NCBI GenBank assembly: GCA_040390855.1
Contig: JAZJXO010000002.1
Coordinates: forward strand, 1 to 64,000
Direction of reading: 5' to 3'
DNA: 64,000 nucleotides
Source: Parvibaculum sp040390855
Lineage (GTDB): Bacteria > Pseudomonadota > Alphaproteobacteria > Parvibaculales > Parvibaculaceae
Every line of letters begins with the position of its first letter. Position 1 is the first letter of the stretch. The notes beneath the pieces were generated by a model. That model was not told where the DNA came from and made no database searches. It was given only the letters and a program-made list of their open reading frames with translations. Positions 35,239 through 44,791 of this stretch are shown in pieces. Position numbers and translations under genes: made by a program.

Positions 35239-36333
35239 TCAAGTCGCCGGAATGAGGCAGGAATGGACGGATTCCTGCCCTTCGATCTGGCGCGCCAGCA
35301 TCTTGATCGCCAGTTCGGCGTCCTCAAGATCGAAATTATGAGTATGCATGAGTTCAAGAGGATATTTGCGGCGCTCGATAATCTCGATCGCTTTCTTGTA
35401 TCCCGACGACGTAACGCCGATTGCACCTTTAATGGTGATTTCTTTCATGACGATAAGGTCGGACACAAAATCGGAGACGGGCTTGAATCCCTTGACGCCG
35501 GCAAGGACGACCGTGCCGCCCATACGGACGCAATCCAGTGAATCACGGACCGGCTGAGTTGCGTAAGACGTAACCTCAACGACGACGTCCGCGCCCTTTC
35601 CGTTTGTCAGCGCCCGTACACGATCGACGACATTCTCGTTCTGCACATCGATAATGTGATCAGCACCAAGAGCCAACGCCATCTGGAGCTTGTTTGAATC
35701 GGCTGCAAGCCCCGTGACTATGATCTTTCCCGCGCCAGCTTCACGCGCAGCAACGACGCTCGCAAGCCCGCGCTGTCCGGGCCCAAAAATCAAAACCGTA
35801 TCGCCAACCTGCGTCTTCGGTATCTCTACCGCCCAGCGAAAGCCTGCGCCCAGCGGATTGAACATCACTGCCAGTTCCGCCGGAAGGCTCTTGTCCATCT
35901 TGTGGAGAATGGTGTTGGGCGCGAGATACATATATTGCGAATAGGCACCCCAGAGGCCCGGCGCCTCCGTGAGCGGAATATACGAGTAGATCTGGCGGCG
36001 GTCACAGAGGTGATAATGCCCACCGACACAGGTGTCACAGCAATGGCATGACAACATCGTCTCGATGGCAACCCGGTCGCCAACATCGACGCCCCAACGT
36101 CTGGCGGCCTTGTCGCCGATTGCCTCGATAATCCCGAGAGGTTCGTGCCCCGGAATCACCGGCATCGGAGTCCGCAAGACCCCTTCGTATTGTTCGTAGT
36201 CGCTGCCGCAGATGCCGCAGGCTTCGATGCGGAGGATGGCACTGTCGTCGGCGATCTGGGGGATCGGCAAATCGCGGGCTTCGAGTTTGCGCGGAGCCGT
36301 CTGCACCATCGCCATTGATTTTTTCGGCAACAT
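35239..36333 (-). CDS. Zinc-dependent medium-chain alcohol dehydrogenase
   Basis: About 364 aa. Catalytic zinc ligands lie in ACGICGSDYEQYEG and GHEPLG; the structural zinc site is formed by a four-Cys cluster in CHCCDTCVGGHYHLCD. The Rossmann loop is FGPGQRGLA, suggesting NAD(P). The start at 36333 has GGGAG upstream; the ATG at 36360 is less likely. It is divergent from the gene at 36482 and heads the minus-strand operon. It may oxidise a ring or side-chain alcohol in the island; the substrate is not readable. Confidence 0.92.
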   Translation of the reverse strand: MLPKKSMAMVQTAPRKLEARDLPIPQIADDSAILRIEACGICGSDYEQYEGVLRTPMPVIPGHEPLGIIEAIGDKAARRWGVDVGDRVAIETMLSCHCCDTCVGGHYHLCDRRQIYSYIPLTEAPGLWGAYSQYMYLAPNTILHKMDKSLPAELAVMFNPLGAGFRWAVEIPKTQVGDTVLIFGPGQRGLASVVAAREAGAGKIIVTGLAADSNKLQMALALGADHIIDVQNENVVDRVRALTNGKGADVVVEVTSYATQPVRDSLDCVRMGGTVVLAGVKGFKPVSDFVSDLIVMKEITIKGAIGVTSSGYKKAIEIIERRKYPLELMHTHNFDLEDAELAIKMLARQIEGQESVHSCLIPAT

Positions 36334-36373
36334 TTTCAACTCCCTGTTTCGTGTCCGCACCGACAGCGCGCCG

Positions 36374-36411
36374 ATAACACATATATATTTTTTTATGCTT
36401 GTATGTGTTAT
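36374..36411. promoter_or_regulatory. Divergent-promoter inverted repeat
   Basis: ATAACACATA (36374-36383) and TATGTGTTAT (36402-36411) are perfect 10-bp arms separated by 18 bp of AT-rich DNA. It lies in the 148-bp region between the alcohol dehydrogenase and the CMD-like gene, where both promoters must be. The spacer contains ATATTTTTTTATG, also found upstream of the TetR/hydroxylase pair at 55734. Probable operator for one of the island's regulators. Confidence 0.6.
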
Positions 36412-36481
36412 AGAGGCTCAAACGTAGGATGCGAAGCCCTAAACTTCCGGCTTCGCATAATTTTGGGGAGGACAAAAAATA

Positions 36482-37051
36482 ATGACCGACGAAACGCCCA
36501 GGGTTCCCCTGCTGTCAATGGCAGAAGCGGCGGCCGCAGCCGCAAAAGCCGGCATATCTGAACAAATGGCGCCACTCAGCGTCTTCAGGGTTTTGCTCCG
36601 GCATCCCGATGTCGCGCGTGAGCTTGCCTCAACGCTGACCACGCTGCTTTTCCAGGGCAACAAGCTCGATGCAAGACTACGCGAACTCATTATCATGCGC
36701 ATCGGCTGGAAGACGAAATCACTCTATGAATGGACACAACATTGGCGGGTCGCCCGTATGCTGGACATTCCGGAGGCGGATCTGGTCGCCACACGGGACT
36801 GGAAAAATGCGTCCTGCCTGTCCGACGCCGACCGCGCCATTCTCGCCGCGACCGACGAGACACTCGACGGCGGCATGATTTCGGACGCCACATGGACTGC
36901 CTGTGCGGCGCATCTGAAAACAGCCGAGGAACGGATCGAACTGGTTGTTGCTATCGGCAACTGGACGCTTTTCTCGCAACTGCTCAAAAGCCTGAAAATC
37001 CCGCTTGAAGATGGCGTCGTCGCCTGGCCGCCGGACGGCAAGAAACCTTGA
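36482..37051 (+). CDS. Carboxymuconolactone decarboxylase-like protein
   Basis: 189 aa with the AhpD/CMD helical fold: HPDVARELASTLTTLLFQG, KLDARLRELIIMRIGW, and YEWTQHWRVAR. The CxxC of peroxidase-type AhpD is absent (KTKSLYEW in its place), so thiol peroxidase activity is unlikely. Such proteins are common in catabolic islands, where few have assigned functions. GGGGAGG lies upstream of the start. First gene of a plus-strand operon with the MaoC hydratase, FadH-like reductase and IclR genes. Confidence 0.85.
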   Translation: MTDETPRVPLLSMAEAAAAAAKAGISEQMAPLSVFRVLLRHPDVARELASTLTTLLFQGNKLDARLRELIIMRIGWKTKSLYEWTQHWRVARMLDIPEADLVATRDWKNASCLSDADRAILAATDETLDGGMISDATWTACAAHLKTAEERIELVVAIGNWTLFSQLLKSLKIPLEDGVVAWPPDGKKP

Positions 37052-37103
37052 GCGAACGAGAAGCGACAATAGCGAAACAGGATTGCGACACAGGATTACA
37101 ACA

Positions 37104-37952
37104 ATGAGCGGAAAAAAGGCGATTTCGAAGGATCTGGTCGGCATGACGTTTCCGGCCGTCGATGTGGAATGGTCCGACAAGGACACGATGCTCTATGCGC
37201 TCGGCGTCGGCGCTCGTCCCGCCGATGGCCTTGATTTCATTTATGAAGGCAAAGGACCGAAAGTTCTGCCGACCTACGCCGTCATCCCCGGCGGACGGGG
37301 GCTCGCCGGTCTGATGAGCGGCGTCGAGATGAAGTTGGAAATGCTGCTGCATGGCGAGCAGTCGGTCGAGTTACTGCGTCCCCTGCCCTCATCGGCCAAG
37401 ATCAAGATAACAGGACGCGTTTCCGAGGTTTGGGACAAAGGCAAGGCGGCCGTTATCGGGGTTGAGAGCACAGGTTCCGACGAGAAGGGGCCGCTCTTCA
37501 AAACTCATGCGACGCTATTTGTGCGCGGTGCCGGTGGATTCGGTGGAGAGCGCGGCCCTGCGAGCGTTGACTCGACGCCGCCGGAGCGGACACCTGACGC
37601 AGTGGTCGAGGATGTGACGCGCCCCGAGCAAGGGGCAATCTACCGCCTCTCGGGCGACCGCAATCCGATCCACATTGATCCCGACTTCGCCAAACTGGGT
37701 GGCTTTGAAAAGCCCTTCGTTCACGGACTTTGCACATATGGCTTCGTCGGCCGTGCAGTGCTGCGCGAGCTTTGCGGCAACGATCCCGCCCGTTTCAAAT
37801 CTCTCAGCGGACGCTTTGCCGCTCAGGTCTATTTCGGCGACACCATTATAACGAAGATGTGGAAAACGGACGACGGCATAGCGATCGTGCAGGCCGAGAC
37901 CCAGAACGGTAATGTCGTCCTGTCTCAGGCCAAAGCGGCATTCAAACCCTGA
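37104..37952 (+). CDS. MaoC-type (R)-specific enoyl-CoA hydratase
   Basis: About 282 aa double-hotdog hydratase. The hydratase-2 motif YRLSGDRNPIHIDPDFA (near residues 185-201) followed by GFEKPFVHGLCTYG carries the catalytic Asp and His. The start at 37104 (MSGKKAIS) has AGGA upstream; an upstream ATG at 37005 lies inside the previous gene. It would hydrate the enoyl-CoA made by the acyl-CoA dehydrogenases across the divergent promoter, giving the beta-hydroxy substrate needed for a retro-aldolase. Confidence 0.93.
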   Translation: MSGKKAISKDLVGMTFPAVDVEWSDKDTMLYALGVGARPADGLDFIYEGKGPKVLPTYAVIPGGRGLAGLMSGVEMKLEMLLHGEQSVELLRPLPSSAKIKITGRVSEVWDKGKAAVIGVESTGSDEKGPLFKTHATLFVRGAGGFGGERGPASVDSTPPERTPDAVVEDVTRPEQGAIYRLSGDRNPIHIDPDFAKLGGFEKPFVHGLCTYGFVGRAVLRELCGNDPARFKSLSGRFAAQVYFGDTIITKMWKTDDGIAIVQAETQNGNVVLSQAKAAFKP

Positions 37953-37971
37953 TGGACGGAAATTGGTCGAA

Positions 37972-40017
37972 GTGAACAAAACGCCAGAAACCTTTTCTCA
38001 TCTGCTTGCACCACTCGATCTCGGGTTTACTACGCTCAGAAACCGCGTGTTGATGGGGTCAATGCATACCGGCCTAGAGGAAATGCCTGACGGTTTCGAG
38101 AGACAGGCAAAGTTCTTCGCAAGACGCGCTAAGGGTGGCGTCGGAATTCTTGTCACCGGCGGTATCTCGCCGAACAGGGCGGGAAGGCTTGCAGAGCGCG
38201 CGTCGGTTATGACTGAAGACCTCGTTGAGGGTCATCGTGTAATTACACGCGCCGTCCATGATGAGGACGGAAAGATCGTTCTCCAGCTCCTTCATGCGGG
38301 GCGCTACGGCCGACATGAAGAACTTGTGGCTCCCTCCGCCGTCAGATCCCGCATCAATCCGCTCACGCCCCGCGCCCTCAGCGATGATGAAATCCTCCAG
38401 ACCATCGAGGATTATGGCACCGCTGCGGCGCTCGCACGCGAAGCCGGATATGACGGCGTTGAAGTCATGGGTTCGGAGGGTTATTTTCTCAATCAGTTCA
38501 CTGCGGCGCGTACCAATCAGCGCACGGATAGCTGGGGCGGTTCGGCGGAGAACCGGCGGCGTTTGCCGGTCGAGGTCGTCGGGAGTGTCCGCAAGCATTG
38601 CGGCACGGACTTCATAATCGTTTACCGGATTTCCGTTCTCGATCTTGTCGAGGGAGGCAATTCCTGGCAGGACGTCGCCGAACTTGCAAAAGATGTCGAG
38701 GCGAGCGGCGCAAACATTCTCAATACCGGTATAGGCTGGCATGAATCGCGTGTGCCGACGATCGCTCATATGGTGCCGCGCGGAGCTTTCACTTGGGCTA
38801 TCAAGCGGCTGAAGGCGGAAGTCGCGATACCCGTGGTCGCGTCCAACCGGATCAATACGCCGGAACAAGCGGAGCAACTGATTGCAGACGGACAAGCCGA
38901 TATGGTTTCGCTCGCGCGTCCGCTATTAGCCGATCCTGATTTTGTTACGAAAGCGGCATCGGGCGCATCGTCGAAAATCAATACTTGCATCGGCTGCAAT
39001 CAGGCCTGTCTCGACAACGCTTTCACTGGAAAGTTAACGACCTGCATGGTCAATCCTGCGGCATGTCGGGAGGTCGAATTCAAGATCACGTCAGCAGCCA
39101 GAGGGAAACACATTGCGGTTCTTGGCGGCGGCCCGGCTGGCCTTGCCTGCGCGGTGACAGCGGCCGAACGCGGTCACAAGGTGGCGCTCTTCGAAGCCGA
39201 CGCCGAAATCGGCGGTCAGTTCAATCTGGCGCAGCGGATTCCCGGCAAGGAGGATTATGCCGAAACTGTCCGCTATTTCAGGAACCGGCTCGACGAACTG
39301 GGCGTCGATGTCCGCTGCGGACGACCGGCTTCGCTCGCCGATCTGGAGAACGGAGGATTTGACGAAATCGTTGTCGCAACCGGCGTTCGCCCGCGCCGTC
39401 TTGATATTCCGGGTGCGGATCACCCGTCGGTTATGACCTATGTAGAGGCAATCACAAACACGACACGTGTCGGTGCCGAGGTTGCCATTATCGGCGCCGG
39501 TGGCATTGGCTTCGACGTGGCAGCGCTCCTGTCCCATCCGCATGGTCCACACGATCCGTCACATCCCGATGTCGAGGGGTTTTCCTCCGAGTGGGGAATT
39601 GATCTGAGCTATACGCAGCCAGGCGCTTTGCTGCCCGCCAATCATCAATGGCCGTCAGCACGTAAAATTCATCTTCTCCAGCGCCAACCGCGCGATAAAT
39701 TCGGCGCCAGCCTGAGCAAGACACGAGGGTGGGCGAATTTTCTGGAGGTGATGTTCCGCGGCGTTACGATGACCGGCGATGTTATCTATCGCAAAATCGA
39801 CGATGCTGGGCTCCACATCGAGGCAAGCGGCAAATCGCAGACGTTGAAAGTTGACACGATCGTCGTCTGCGCCGGGCAGGAATCGGCGGACGATGCGTTA
39901 TCGTTGGTACGGTCCTTGGGTAAACCCGTTCACTCAATCGGCGGCGTCGACAAGCCTCAGCAACTTGATGCGGTCAGGGCGATCGAGAACGGCACGCGCC
40001 TCGCGCGCGCTCTTTGA
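37972..40017 (+). CDS. FadH-like NADH:flavin oxidoreductase / 2,4-dienoyl-CoA reductase
   Basis: About 682 aa. An N-terminal FMN TIM barrel (LLAPLDLGFTTLRNRVLMG), a 4Fe-4S motif (CIGCNQACLDN then TTCMVNP) and a C-terminal FAD/NAD domain (VLGGGPAGLACAVTAAERG, AIIGAGGIGFDVAALL) follow the E. coli FadH architecture. It reduces dienoyl-CoA or related enones. The start is taken as GTG at 37972; TTG at 37963 is possible, and the ATG at 37912 overlaps the hydratase gene. The substrate here is not known; a ring enone is as possible as a dienoyl-CoA. Confidence 0.9.
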   Translation: MNKTPETFSHLLAPLDLGFTTLRNRVLMGSMHTGLEEMPDGFERQAKFFARRAKGGVGILVTGGISPNRAGRLAERASVMTEDLVEGHRVITRAVHDEDGKIVLQLLHAGRYGRHEELVAPSAVRSRINPLTPRALSDDEILQTIEDYGTAAALAREAGYDGVEVMGSEGYFLNQFTAARTNQRTDSWGGSAENRRRLPVEVVGSVRKHCGTDFIIVYRISVLDLVEGGNSWQDVAELAKDVEASGANILNTGIGWHESRVPTIAHMVPRGAFTWAIKRLKAEVAIPVVASNRINTPEQAEQLIADGQADMVSLARPLLADPDFVTKAASGASSKINTCIGCNQACLDNAFTGKLTTCMVNPAACREVEFKITSAARGKHIAVLGGGPAGLACAVTAAERGHKVALFEADAEIGGQFNLAQRIPGKEDYAETVRYFRNRLDELGVDVRCGRPASLADLENGGFDEIVVATGVRPRRLDIPGADHPSVMTYVEAITNTTRVGAEVAIIGAGGIGFDVAALLSHPHGPHDPSHPDVEGFSSEWGIDLSYTQPGALLPANHQWPSARKIHLLQRQPRDKFGASLSKTRGWANFLEVMFRGVTMTGDVIYRKIDDAGLHIEASGKSQTLKVDTIVVCAGQESADDALSLVRSLGKPVHSIGGVDKPQQLDAVRAIENGTRLARAL

Positions 40018-40074
40018 AGATACAAATGACAAAAAGAGACGCGGCAAGAGACCATATAGAATCAGAGTTGTCGC

Positions 40075-40914
40075 ATGAACGCTAACGTCCTCAAATCCGA
40101 ACTGACCTCAGCTGCAACGGTAAAATCCGCAACCCGCGTTCTGGAGATTTTCGAGTATTTCGACGAAGTCAGACGCCCGGTGACGATACAAGACGTGGCG
40201 CAGGCGCTGAGTTACCCTCATTCCAGCACCGCCGCCCTTCTGAAAAGCCTCGTCAGCCTCGGCTATCTGGAGCACGACGACCAGCTTAAAACTTTTTTCC
40301 CGAGCATCCGAATATCTCTGCTGGGAAACTGGGTGGAAGGCGAGGCGTTACCGATCCGGAATGTCCAGCGTCTTATGAGACGGCTTTCGGCCGATACGGG
40401 CTGCACGATCATCCTCGCTACGCGTCTGGGGGCCTATGCACAATATGTAAAGGTGATGCAAGGTACGTCGCCCATCCGATTTCATATCAAGCCAAGCACA
40501 CGGCGAATGCTCGCTTTTTCGACGATGGGCCGCGTTCTGCTGAGCGAACTCCCATTGCCCGAAGCGAGGCGTTTGATTCAAAACGCCCTTGCCGCCATGC
40601 CGGAGCGGCAGGAATCGGTGCAGGAGATCGAAGACGAACTGCAAAGAATCAGAAAACGCGGCCTCGCGCTTTACAGCGATCTCGTGACACCGGGAGCCAC
40701 CATGCTGGCGATGCCCATTCCGATGGGTCCGGCCGGACGCCCGGTTGCGATAGGGATAGCCGCACCCAACGAGTATTTTCGTAATCGCAAACAACCGTTC
40801 ACGGAGTTACTGAAAAATGCCATCGCCGAGCACATCTCACAAAACGGTGAAGGCTTTAAAGAAACCGCCGACGACAAGGACCAACTTGAAATCGACGACG
40901 ATATAGCGCCGTAA
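40075..40914 (+). CDS. IclR-family transcriptional regulator
   Basis: 279 aa. The N-terminal winged helix (TRVLEIFEYFDEVRRPVTIQDVAQAL, SYPHSSTAALLKSL) and the C-terminal IclR effector domain (LGAYAQYVKVMQG, GRVLLSELPLPEARR) are visible. It is the last gene of the plus-strand operon and ends directly against the convergent esterase gene. IclR proteins commonly control aromatic catabolism; its target may be the divergent promoter at 36374. Confidence 0.92.
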   Translation: MNANVLKSELTSAATVKSATRVLEIFEYFDEVRRPVTIQDVAQALSYPHSSTAALLKSLVSLGYLEHDDQLKTFFPSIRISLLGNWVEGEALPIRNVQRLMRRLSADTGCTIILATRLGAYAQYVKVMQGTSPIRFHIKPSTRRMLAFSTMGRVLLSELPLPEARRLIQNALAAMPERQESVQEIEDELQRIRKRGLALYSDLVTPGATMLAMPIPMGPAGRPVAIGIAAPNEYFRNRKQPFTELLKNAIAEHISQNGEGFKETADDKDQLEIDDDIAP

Positions 40915-41808
40915 TCATCCGAGCTTTGTATTCAGGAAACCGGCCATCTCGTCAATCGCCCCCCTACCTTCGCTCAAGACCGGCGCAAACCAGTGCCAGA
41001 CATGAATCATTTTCGGCCAGACATGGAGATCGACGGATACGCCGGCCTCTTTCAATCTATCGGCCAATAAGTGGCTATCCGAGAGCAAAACCTCGCAGCT
41101 GCCCACCTGAATCAGAAATGGCGGCAATCCCTTGAGATCGGCATAGACCGGCGATGCCAGAGGCGTCCTGCGCGGGGTTGAAGTTCCCAGATAGGCCGCC
41201 GTCCAAAGCTCAAGATCGGCATGGCGCACCATCGGATCGACATTCGCTTTTGCGCTATAAGATTCGCCCTTGTTTTCAAGATTGGCCCAGGGCGAAATAC
41301 AAACAGCCGCAGCCGGAAGTTTGAGACCAGCATCGCGCGCCGCAAGAAGCACGGCAACCGTCAGGCCACCACCTGCCGAATCTCCGGCAACCGCGAGCTT
41401 GGCCGGATCGACGCCTGTCTCGATCAACCATCGGTAAGCTGCAAGCGCATCATCGACTGCCGCCGGAAATGGATGCTCTGGAGACCGCCTGTAGTCGATC
41501 AGTAGAACCTGGCCGTTCAGAGCAAGTGCTGTATGCGCCGCCAGATGGCGATGTGAGTCGAGAGAACCAAGCGCATAGCCTCCCCCATGCAGATAAAGCA
41601 AAACCCGCTTACCGGCACCGGCAGTCGGTGCCAGCCATTCGCCGGGAACGCCGCCGGCGGAAACCGGCGTAACCGTCACGCCTTCGGGAAGACCGAACGC
41701 CTTGCCAGCCTCGTCATACGAGGTGCGAAAATCCTCAAGAGAACGAGGCTCCTCGGTCACAAGGCCCGTGAGAAGCTGACGTACAACAGCAATTTCCTCA
41801 AGACTCAT
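40915..41808 (-). CDS. HSL-family alpha/beta hydrolase (esterase)
   Basis: 297 aa. The oxyanion motif HGGGYALG, the nucleophile elbow GDSAGGG (Ser in GxSxG), and a C-terminal His in MIHVWHWFAP define the hormone-sensitive-lipase family. No signal peptide, so cytoplasmic. Its stop codon abuts the IclR stop codon with no base between. It may cleave esters or lactones formed by the Baeyer-Villiger enzyme of the island (inference). Confidence 0.92.
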   Translation of the reverse strand: MSLEEIAVVRQLLTGLVTEEPRSLEDFRTSYDEAGKAFGLPEGVTVTPVSAGGVPGEWLAPTAGAGKRVLLYLHGGGYALGSLDSHRHLAAHTALALNGQVLLIDYRRSPEHPFPAAVDDALAAYRWLIETGVDPAKLAVAGDSAGGGLTVAVLLAARDAGLKLPAAAVCISPWANLENKGESYSAKANVDPMVRHADLELWTAAYLGTSTPRRTPLASPVYADLKGLPPFLIQVGSCEVLLSDSHLLADRLKEAGVSVDLHVWPKMIHVWHWFAPVLSEGRGAIDEMAGFLNTKLG

Positions 41809-41823
41809 TTTTACACGCCCTCC

Positions 41824-43506
41824 TCAGGCCGCCGCGCCATGCCTCAAGAGACGGCCCGGCAAACGGCCCTCGGTGCCCAAAAGATCGACACCATTTCTCC
41901 GGATCAATGTCCCGTTGACGATAACGGCTGAAATACCCGAAGCATCGGAAATCAGACGGTCTTCGCCTGCGGGCAGATCATAGACCCTGCGAAGGGAACC
42001 TGCGCCAACAGTTTCGGCGTCGAAGATCAGAACGTCGGCTGGCATTCCTACAGCGAGGCGACCGCGATCCTTGATGCCAAACACTTCGGCAGGACGCGAT
42101 GTCAGCATCCGCACCGCTTCCTCCAGCGTCAGAACGCGCTTTTCACGGACCCATCGCCCGAGAAGATGCGTGGAAAAACACGCGTCGCAGAGTTGGCTCG
42201 CATGGGCACCTGCGTCCGAGAGTCCGAGCACCGTGCAAGAATCACTCAGCAACGTTGCAACTTCATCTTCATCTGCGTTCGCGACAGGCAGGCGGAACCG
42301 CGTTTGCAGATCGCTTTGAATCGAGAGATCCAATGCAAGATCAATCGAGTTGCATCCGAGTTCTGCGGCTACGTCGCGCACCAGCCGTTCCCCGAACTCC
42401 GGCCGATCCGGACAATGAGCGATGACCGCCTTGTCCCATGCATTGAGCATAGGACCATGCATCGCATCACGGAATCCCGCCCGGAAAGAGTTGTCAGCAT
42501 AAAGCCTCAGTTTTTCCGCGCGGTCAGCTTTGTTCACCGGCGCGAAGACCGGCATGCTCTGAAACAGAAACGGCTGGTCGAATCGAAATTCAAAATTGAG
42601 TGGCCTGCAAGTGACTTGCGGAAATACCGCGTAACCAGCCGACTGAAGTTCGATTGAGCGCGCCAACTGCTCGGCCGCAGAGCCGACATTCAACACCCCG
42701 CCACCGCCGAGCAACGCCGTCCAACTGACATGGCGACCGGAAACCCGGTTCAATTCCGCGAATTCGTCGAATGACAGCTCCTTGCCGACAGTCGCCTGTA
42801 TCACGCCTTCGCCCGCGTCGGCCAGTGCAGACGCAATCTCCCGTATCTCGCTGAACTCCGCCAGTCGGCTTGGAACCGGTCTGCCTTCATAACCTACATG
42901 CGTCGGCGATTTCGATGTCGCATAACCGAGTGCGCCCGCTTCGAGCCCCTCCCGCATCAGGCTTTTCATTTTCCTGACTTCCTCCGGTCGCGCCGCCCGT
43001 TCGGTGGATTCAGGCCCGAGCGCATAGAGGCGAAGCGGCGTATGTCCCAAAAGAACAGCCACGTTGATCAACGTACCCTTCTTTTCCACGACGTCGAGAT
43101 ATTCGGGAAAAGTCTCGAACCCCCATTCGTCGCCGAGACCGGCCTCCAGCGCCTTGACGCTCATGCCCTCGACGTTTTCGAGCGTACGCAGAATGAGACC
43201 ACGGTGCTCCTTGCGCGTCGGCGCGATACCGAACCCGCAATTTCCCACAACGACCGTCGTCACGCCATGCCACGGTGAGATCGACAGATTTCTGTCCCAA
43301 AGAAGTTGGGCATCGTAATGCGTATGAATATCGACGATGCCGGGGGCAACAACCTGCCCCCGGGCGTCGATAGTTGTCCTCGCCCCGGCGGGGGCCTGTC
43401 CCATAGCCACAACTTTACCATCGCGAATACCGATGTCTCCGGCATAGCCCGGAGAGCCTGTGCCGTCGACAATGAATCCGCCCACGATTTTCAGATCGTA
43501 GTCCAT
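41824..43506 (-). CDS. N-acyl-D-amino-acid deacylase-type amidohydrolase
   Basis: About 560 aa. The metal motif DIHTHYD, the GNCGFGIAP segment typical of D-aminoacylases, the SKSPTHVGYEG region and the C-terminal RGRLAVGMPADVLIFD are visible. The start at 43506 has AAGGG upstream. Members are named as D-aminoacylases, but many in catabolic islands hydrolyse other amides or cyclic ketones. It lies between the esterase and a second amidohydrolase on the same strand. Confidence 0.88.
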   Translation of the reverse strand: MDYDLKIVGGFIVDGTGSPGYAGDIGIRDGKVVAMGQAPAGARTTIDARGQVVAPGIVDIHTHYDAQLLWDRNLSISPWHGVTTVVVGNCGFGIAPTRKEHRGLILRTLENVEGMSVKALEAGLGDEWGFETFPEYLDVVEKKGTLINVAVLLGHTPLRLYALGPESTERAARPEEVRKMKSLMREGLEAGALGYATSKSPTHVGYEGRPVPSRLAEFSEIREIASALADAGEGVIQATVGKELSFDEFAELNRVSGRHVSWTALLGGGGVLNVGSAAEQLARSIELQSAGYAVFPQVTCRPLNFEFRFDQPFLFQSMPVFAPVNKADRAEKLRLYADNSFRAGFRDAMHGPMLNAWDKAVIAHCPDRPEFGERLVRDVAAELGCNSIDLALDLSIQSDLQTRFRLPVANADEDEVATLLSDSCTVLGLSDAGAHASQLCDACFSTHLLGRWVREKRVLTLEEAVRMLTSRPAEVFGIKDRGRLAVGMPADVLIFDAETVGAGSLRRVYDLPAGEDRLISDASGISAVIVNGTLIRRNGVDLLGTEGRLPGRLLRHGAAA

Positions 43507-43564
43507 GAAAACGCCCTTTCCGTGAATCACAAAAACCCGCGCCTTGACGTCAGTATACGGATCG

Positions 43565-44668
43565 TCAAACGGCGAGCTTGTAGAGTTCCGCGACGTTGTC
43601 GTGGCATATCCAGTTGCGTTCCTGCTCGCTCAGATTTTTCGTGTGCTCTTCGAGCATTGCCTGCGACCAAGGCCAGGTCGAATCCGAATGCGGGAAATCG
43701 TTTGCCCACATCAGTCGGCGAACATTGCACATGTCCTTCATCCTGAAAGCAACCCAATCGTCCTGGAACGTCACATAGATGTTGTCATTGAAATAGTCGC
43801 TTGGCATCCGCTTGAGCGGCGGCGCTTTCATCCAGTAGCGATGGCGCTTGTAGGCATGGTCCATACGATACATGTAGTGCGGAACCCATCCCGCATCGGC
43901 CTCGACGCAGACAACCTTGAGGTCGGGGAAGCGATCGAAGACACCGCCGAATATGAAGGTACCCATCACGTCCTGACAGCCGCGAATGATCGACAAAAAG
44001 CCGTTGATACGCGGACCCCGGACCTGACCCGAAAGAGTGTCCGCTTTGCCGGTCAGGATATGGAACGAGAGCGGCATGTCGCATTCGACAGCGGTCGCCC
44101 AGACTTTGTCGTATACAGTTGAATCATAATCCTCGACGGCGGGGTTTCCGGGCATCATCACGCCCTTGAAACCCATCTCCTTCGCATGTCTGATTTCCGC
44201 AACACCGTCTTCAGGTGATCGCATGGAAACCTGCGCAAGACCGTAAAGACGGCTAGGTGCCTCCGCGCAGTATTCCTGCAACCAGCGATTATAAGCCTCG
44301 AAGCAGGCCTTCTTGTAGTCAAAGTCGGGGTGGTTGCAGATCACCATTCCAACCGTCGGATAGATGAACTCGGCTGCAACGCCGTCCTTCTCCTGGTCTG
44401 CGACGCGGAACTTGGCGTCCCAGCCACTCTTCCACAAGTCTTCGAAGGCAACGCCCTCAGTTGTGATCTCTGCCGGATCCTTGCCGGCGGCGGCCACCAA
44501 CCCCATCGGAACTGGAGACCCCATACCATCGACGATGAAAGCGTCGCCAATCTTGTCGATCCGCTGGATGCGCGGCGCGCGATCGCGGAATTTAGGATCA
44601 ATGTAATCAACATAGCAATGCGGAGGTTCGGTGATGTGCGAGTCCGCAGATATAGGTTTCTTGATCAT
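43565..44668 (-). CDS. Amidohydrolase-2 family metal-dependent hydrolase
   Basis: 367 aa TIM-barrel protein of the Amidohydrolase_2 (ACMSD-like) family. The N-terminus reads ISADSHITEPP, a subgroup variant in which the usual second His of HxH is not present. DGVAAEFIYPTVGM, GVMMPGNP and CVEADAGWVPHYMYRMD are typical. The group includes decarboxylases and C-C hydrolases; the substrate is unknown. First gene of the minus-strand set 44668-40915, divergent from the enoyl-CoA hydratase gene. Confidence 0.87.
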   Translation of the reverse strand: MIKKPISADSHITEPPHCYVDYIDPKFRDRAPRIQRIDKIGDAFIVDGMGSPVPMGLVAAAGKDPAEITTEGVAFEDLWKSGWDAKFRVADQEKDGVAAEFIYPTVGMVICNHPDFDYKKACFEAYNRWLQEYCAEAPSRLYGLAQVSMRSPEDGVAEIRHAKEMGFKGVMMPGNPAVEDYDSTVYDKVWATAVECDMPLSFHILTGKADTLSGQVRGPRINGFLSIIRGCQDVMGTFIFGGVFDRFPDLKVVCVEADAGWVPHYMYRMDHAYKRHRYWMKAPPLKRMPSDYFNDNIYVTFQDDWVAFRMKDMCNVRRLMWANDFPHSDSTWPWSQAMLEEHTKNLSEQERNWICHDNVAELYKLAV

Positions 44669-44791
44669 TGGCTCTCTCCCAGCGTCGCATTTGGTTTAAA
44701 GGGCGCGACTTTTATTTTGATAATCCCTGATCACAATTATTCGCTGGCCGCACTAGCCGAGTCCAGATAAATTTACATCCATGCGATCAGA

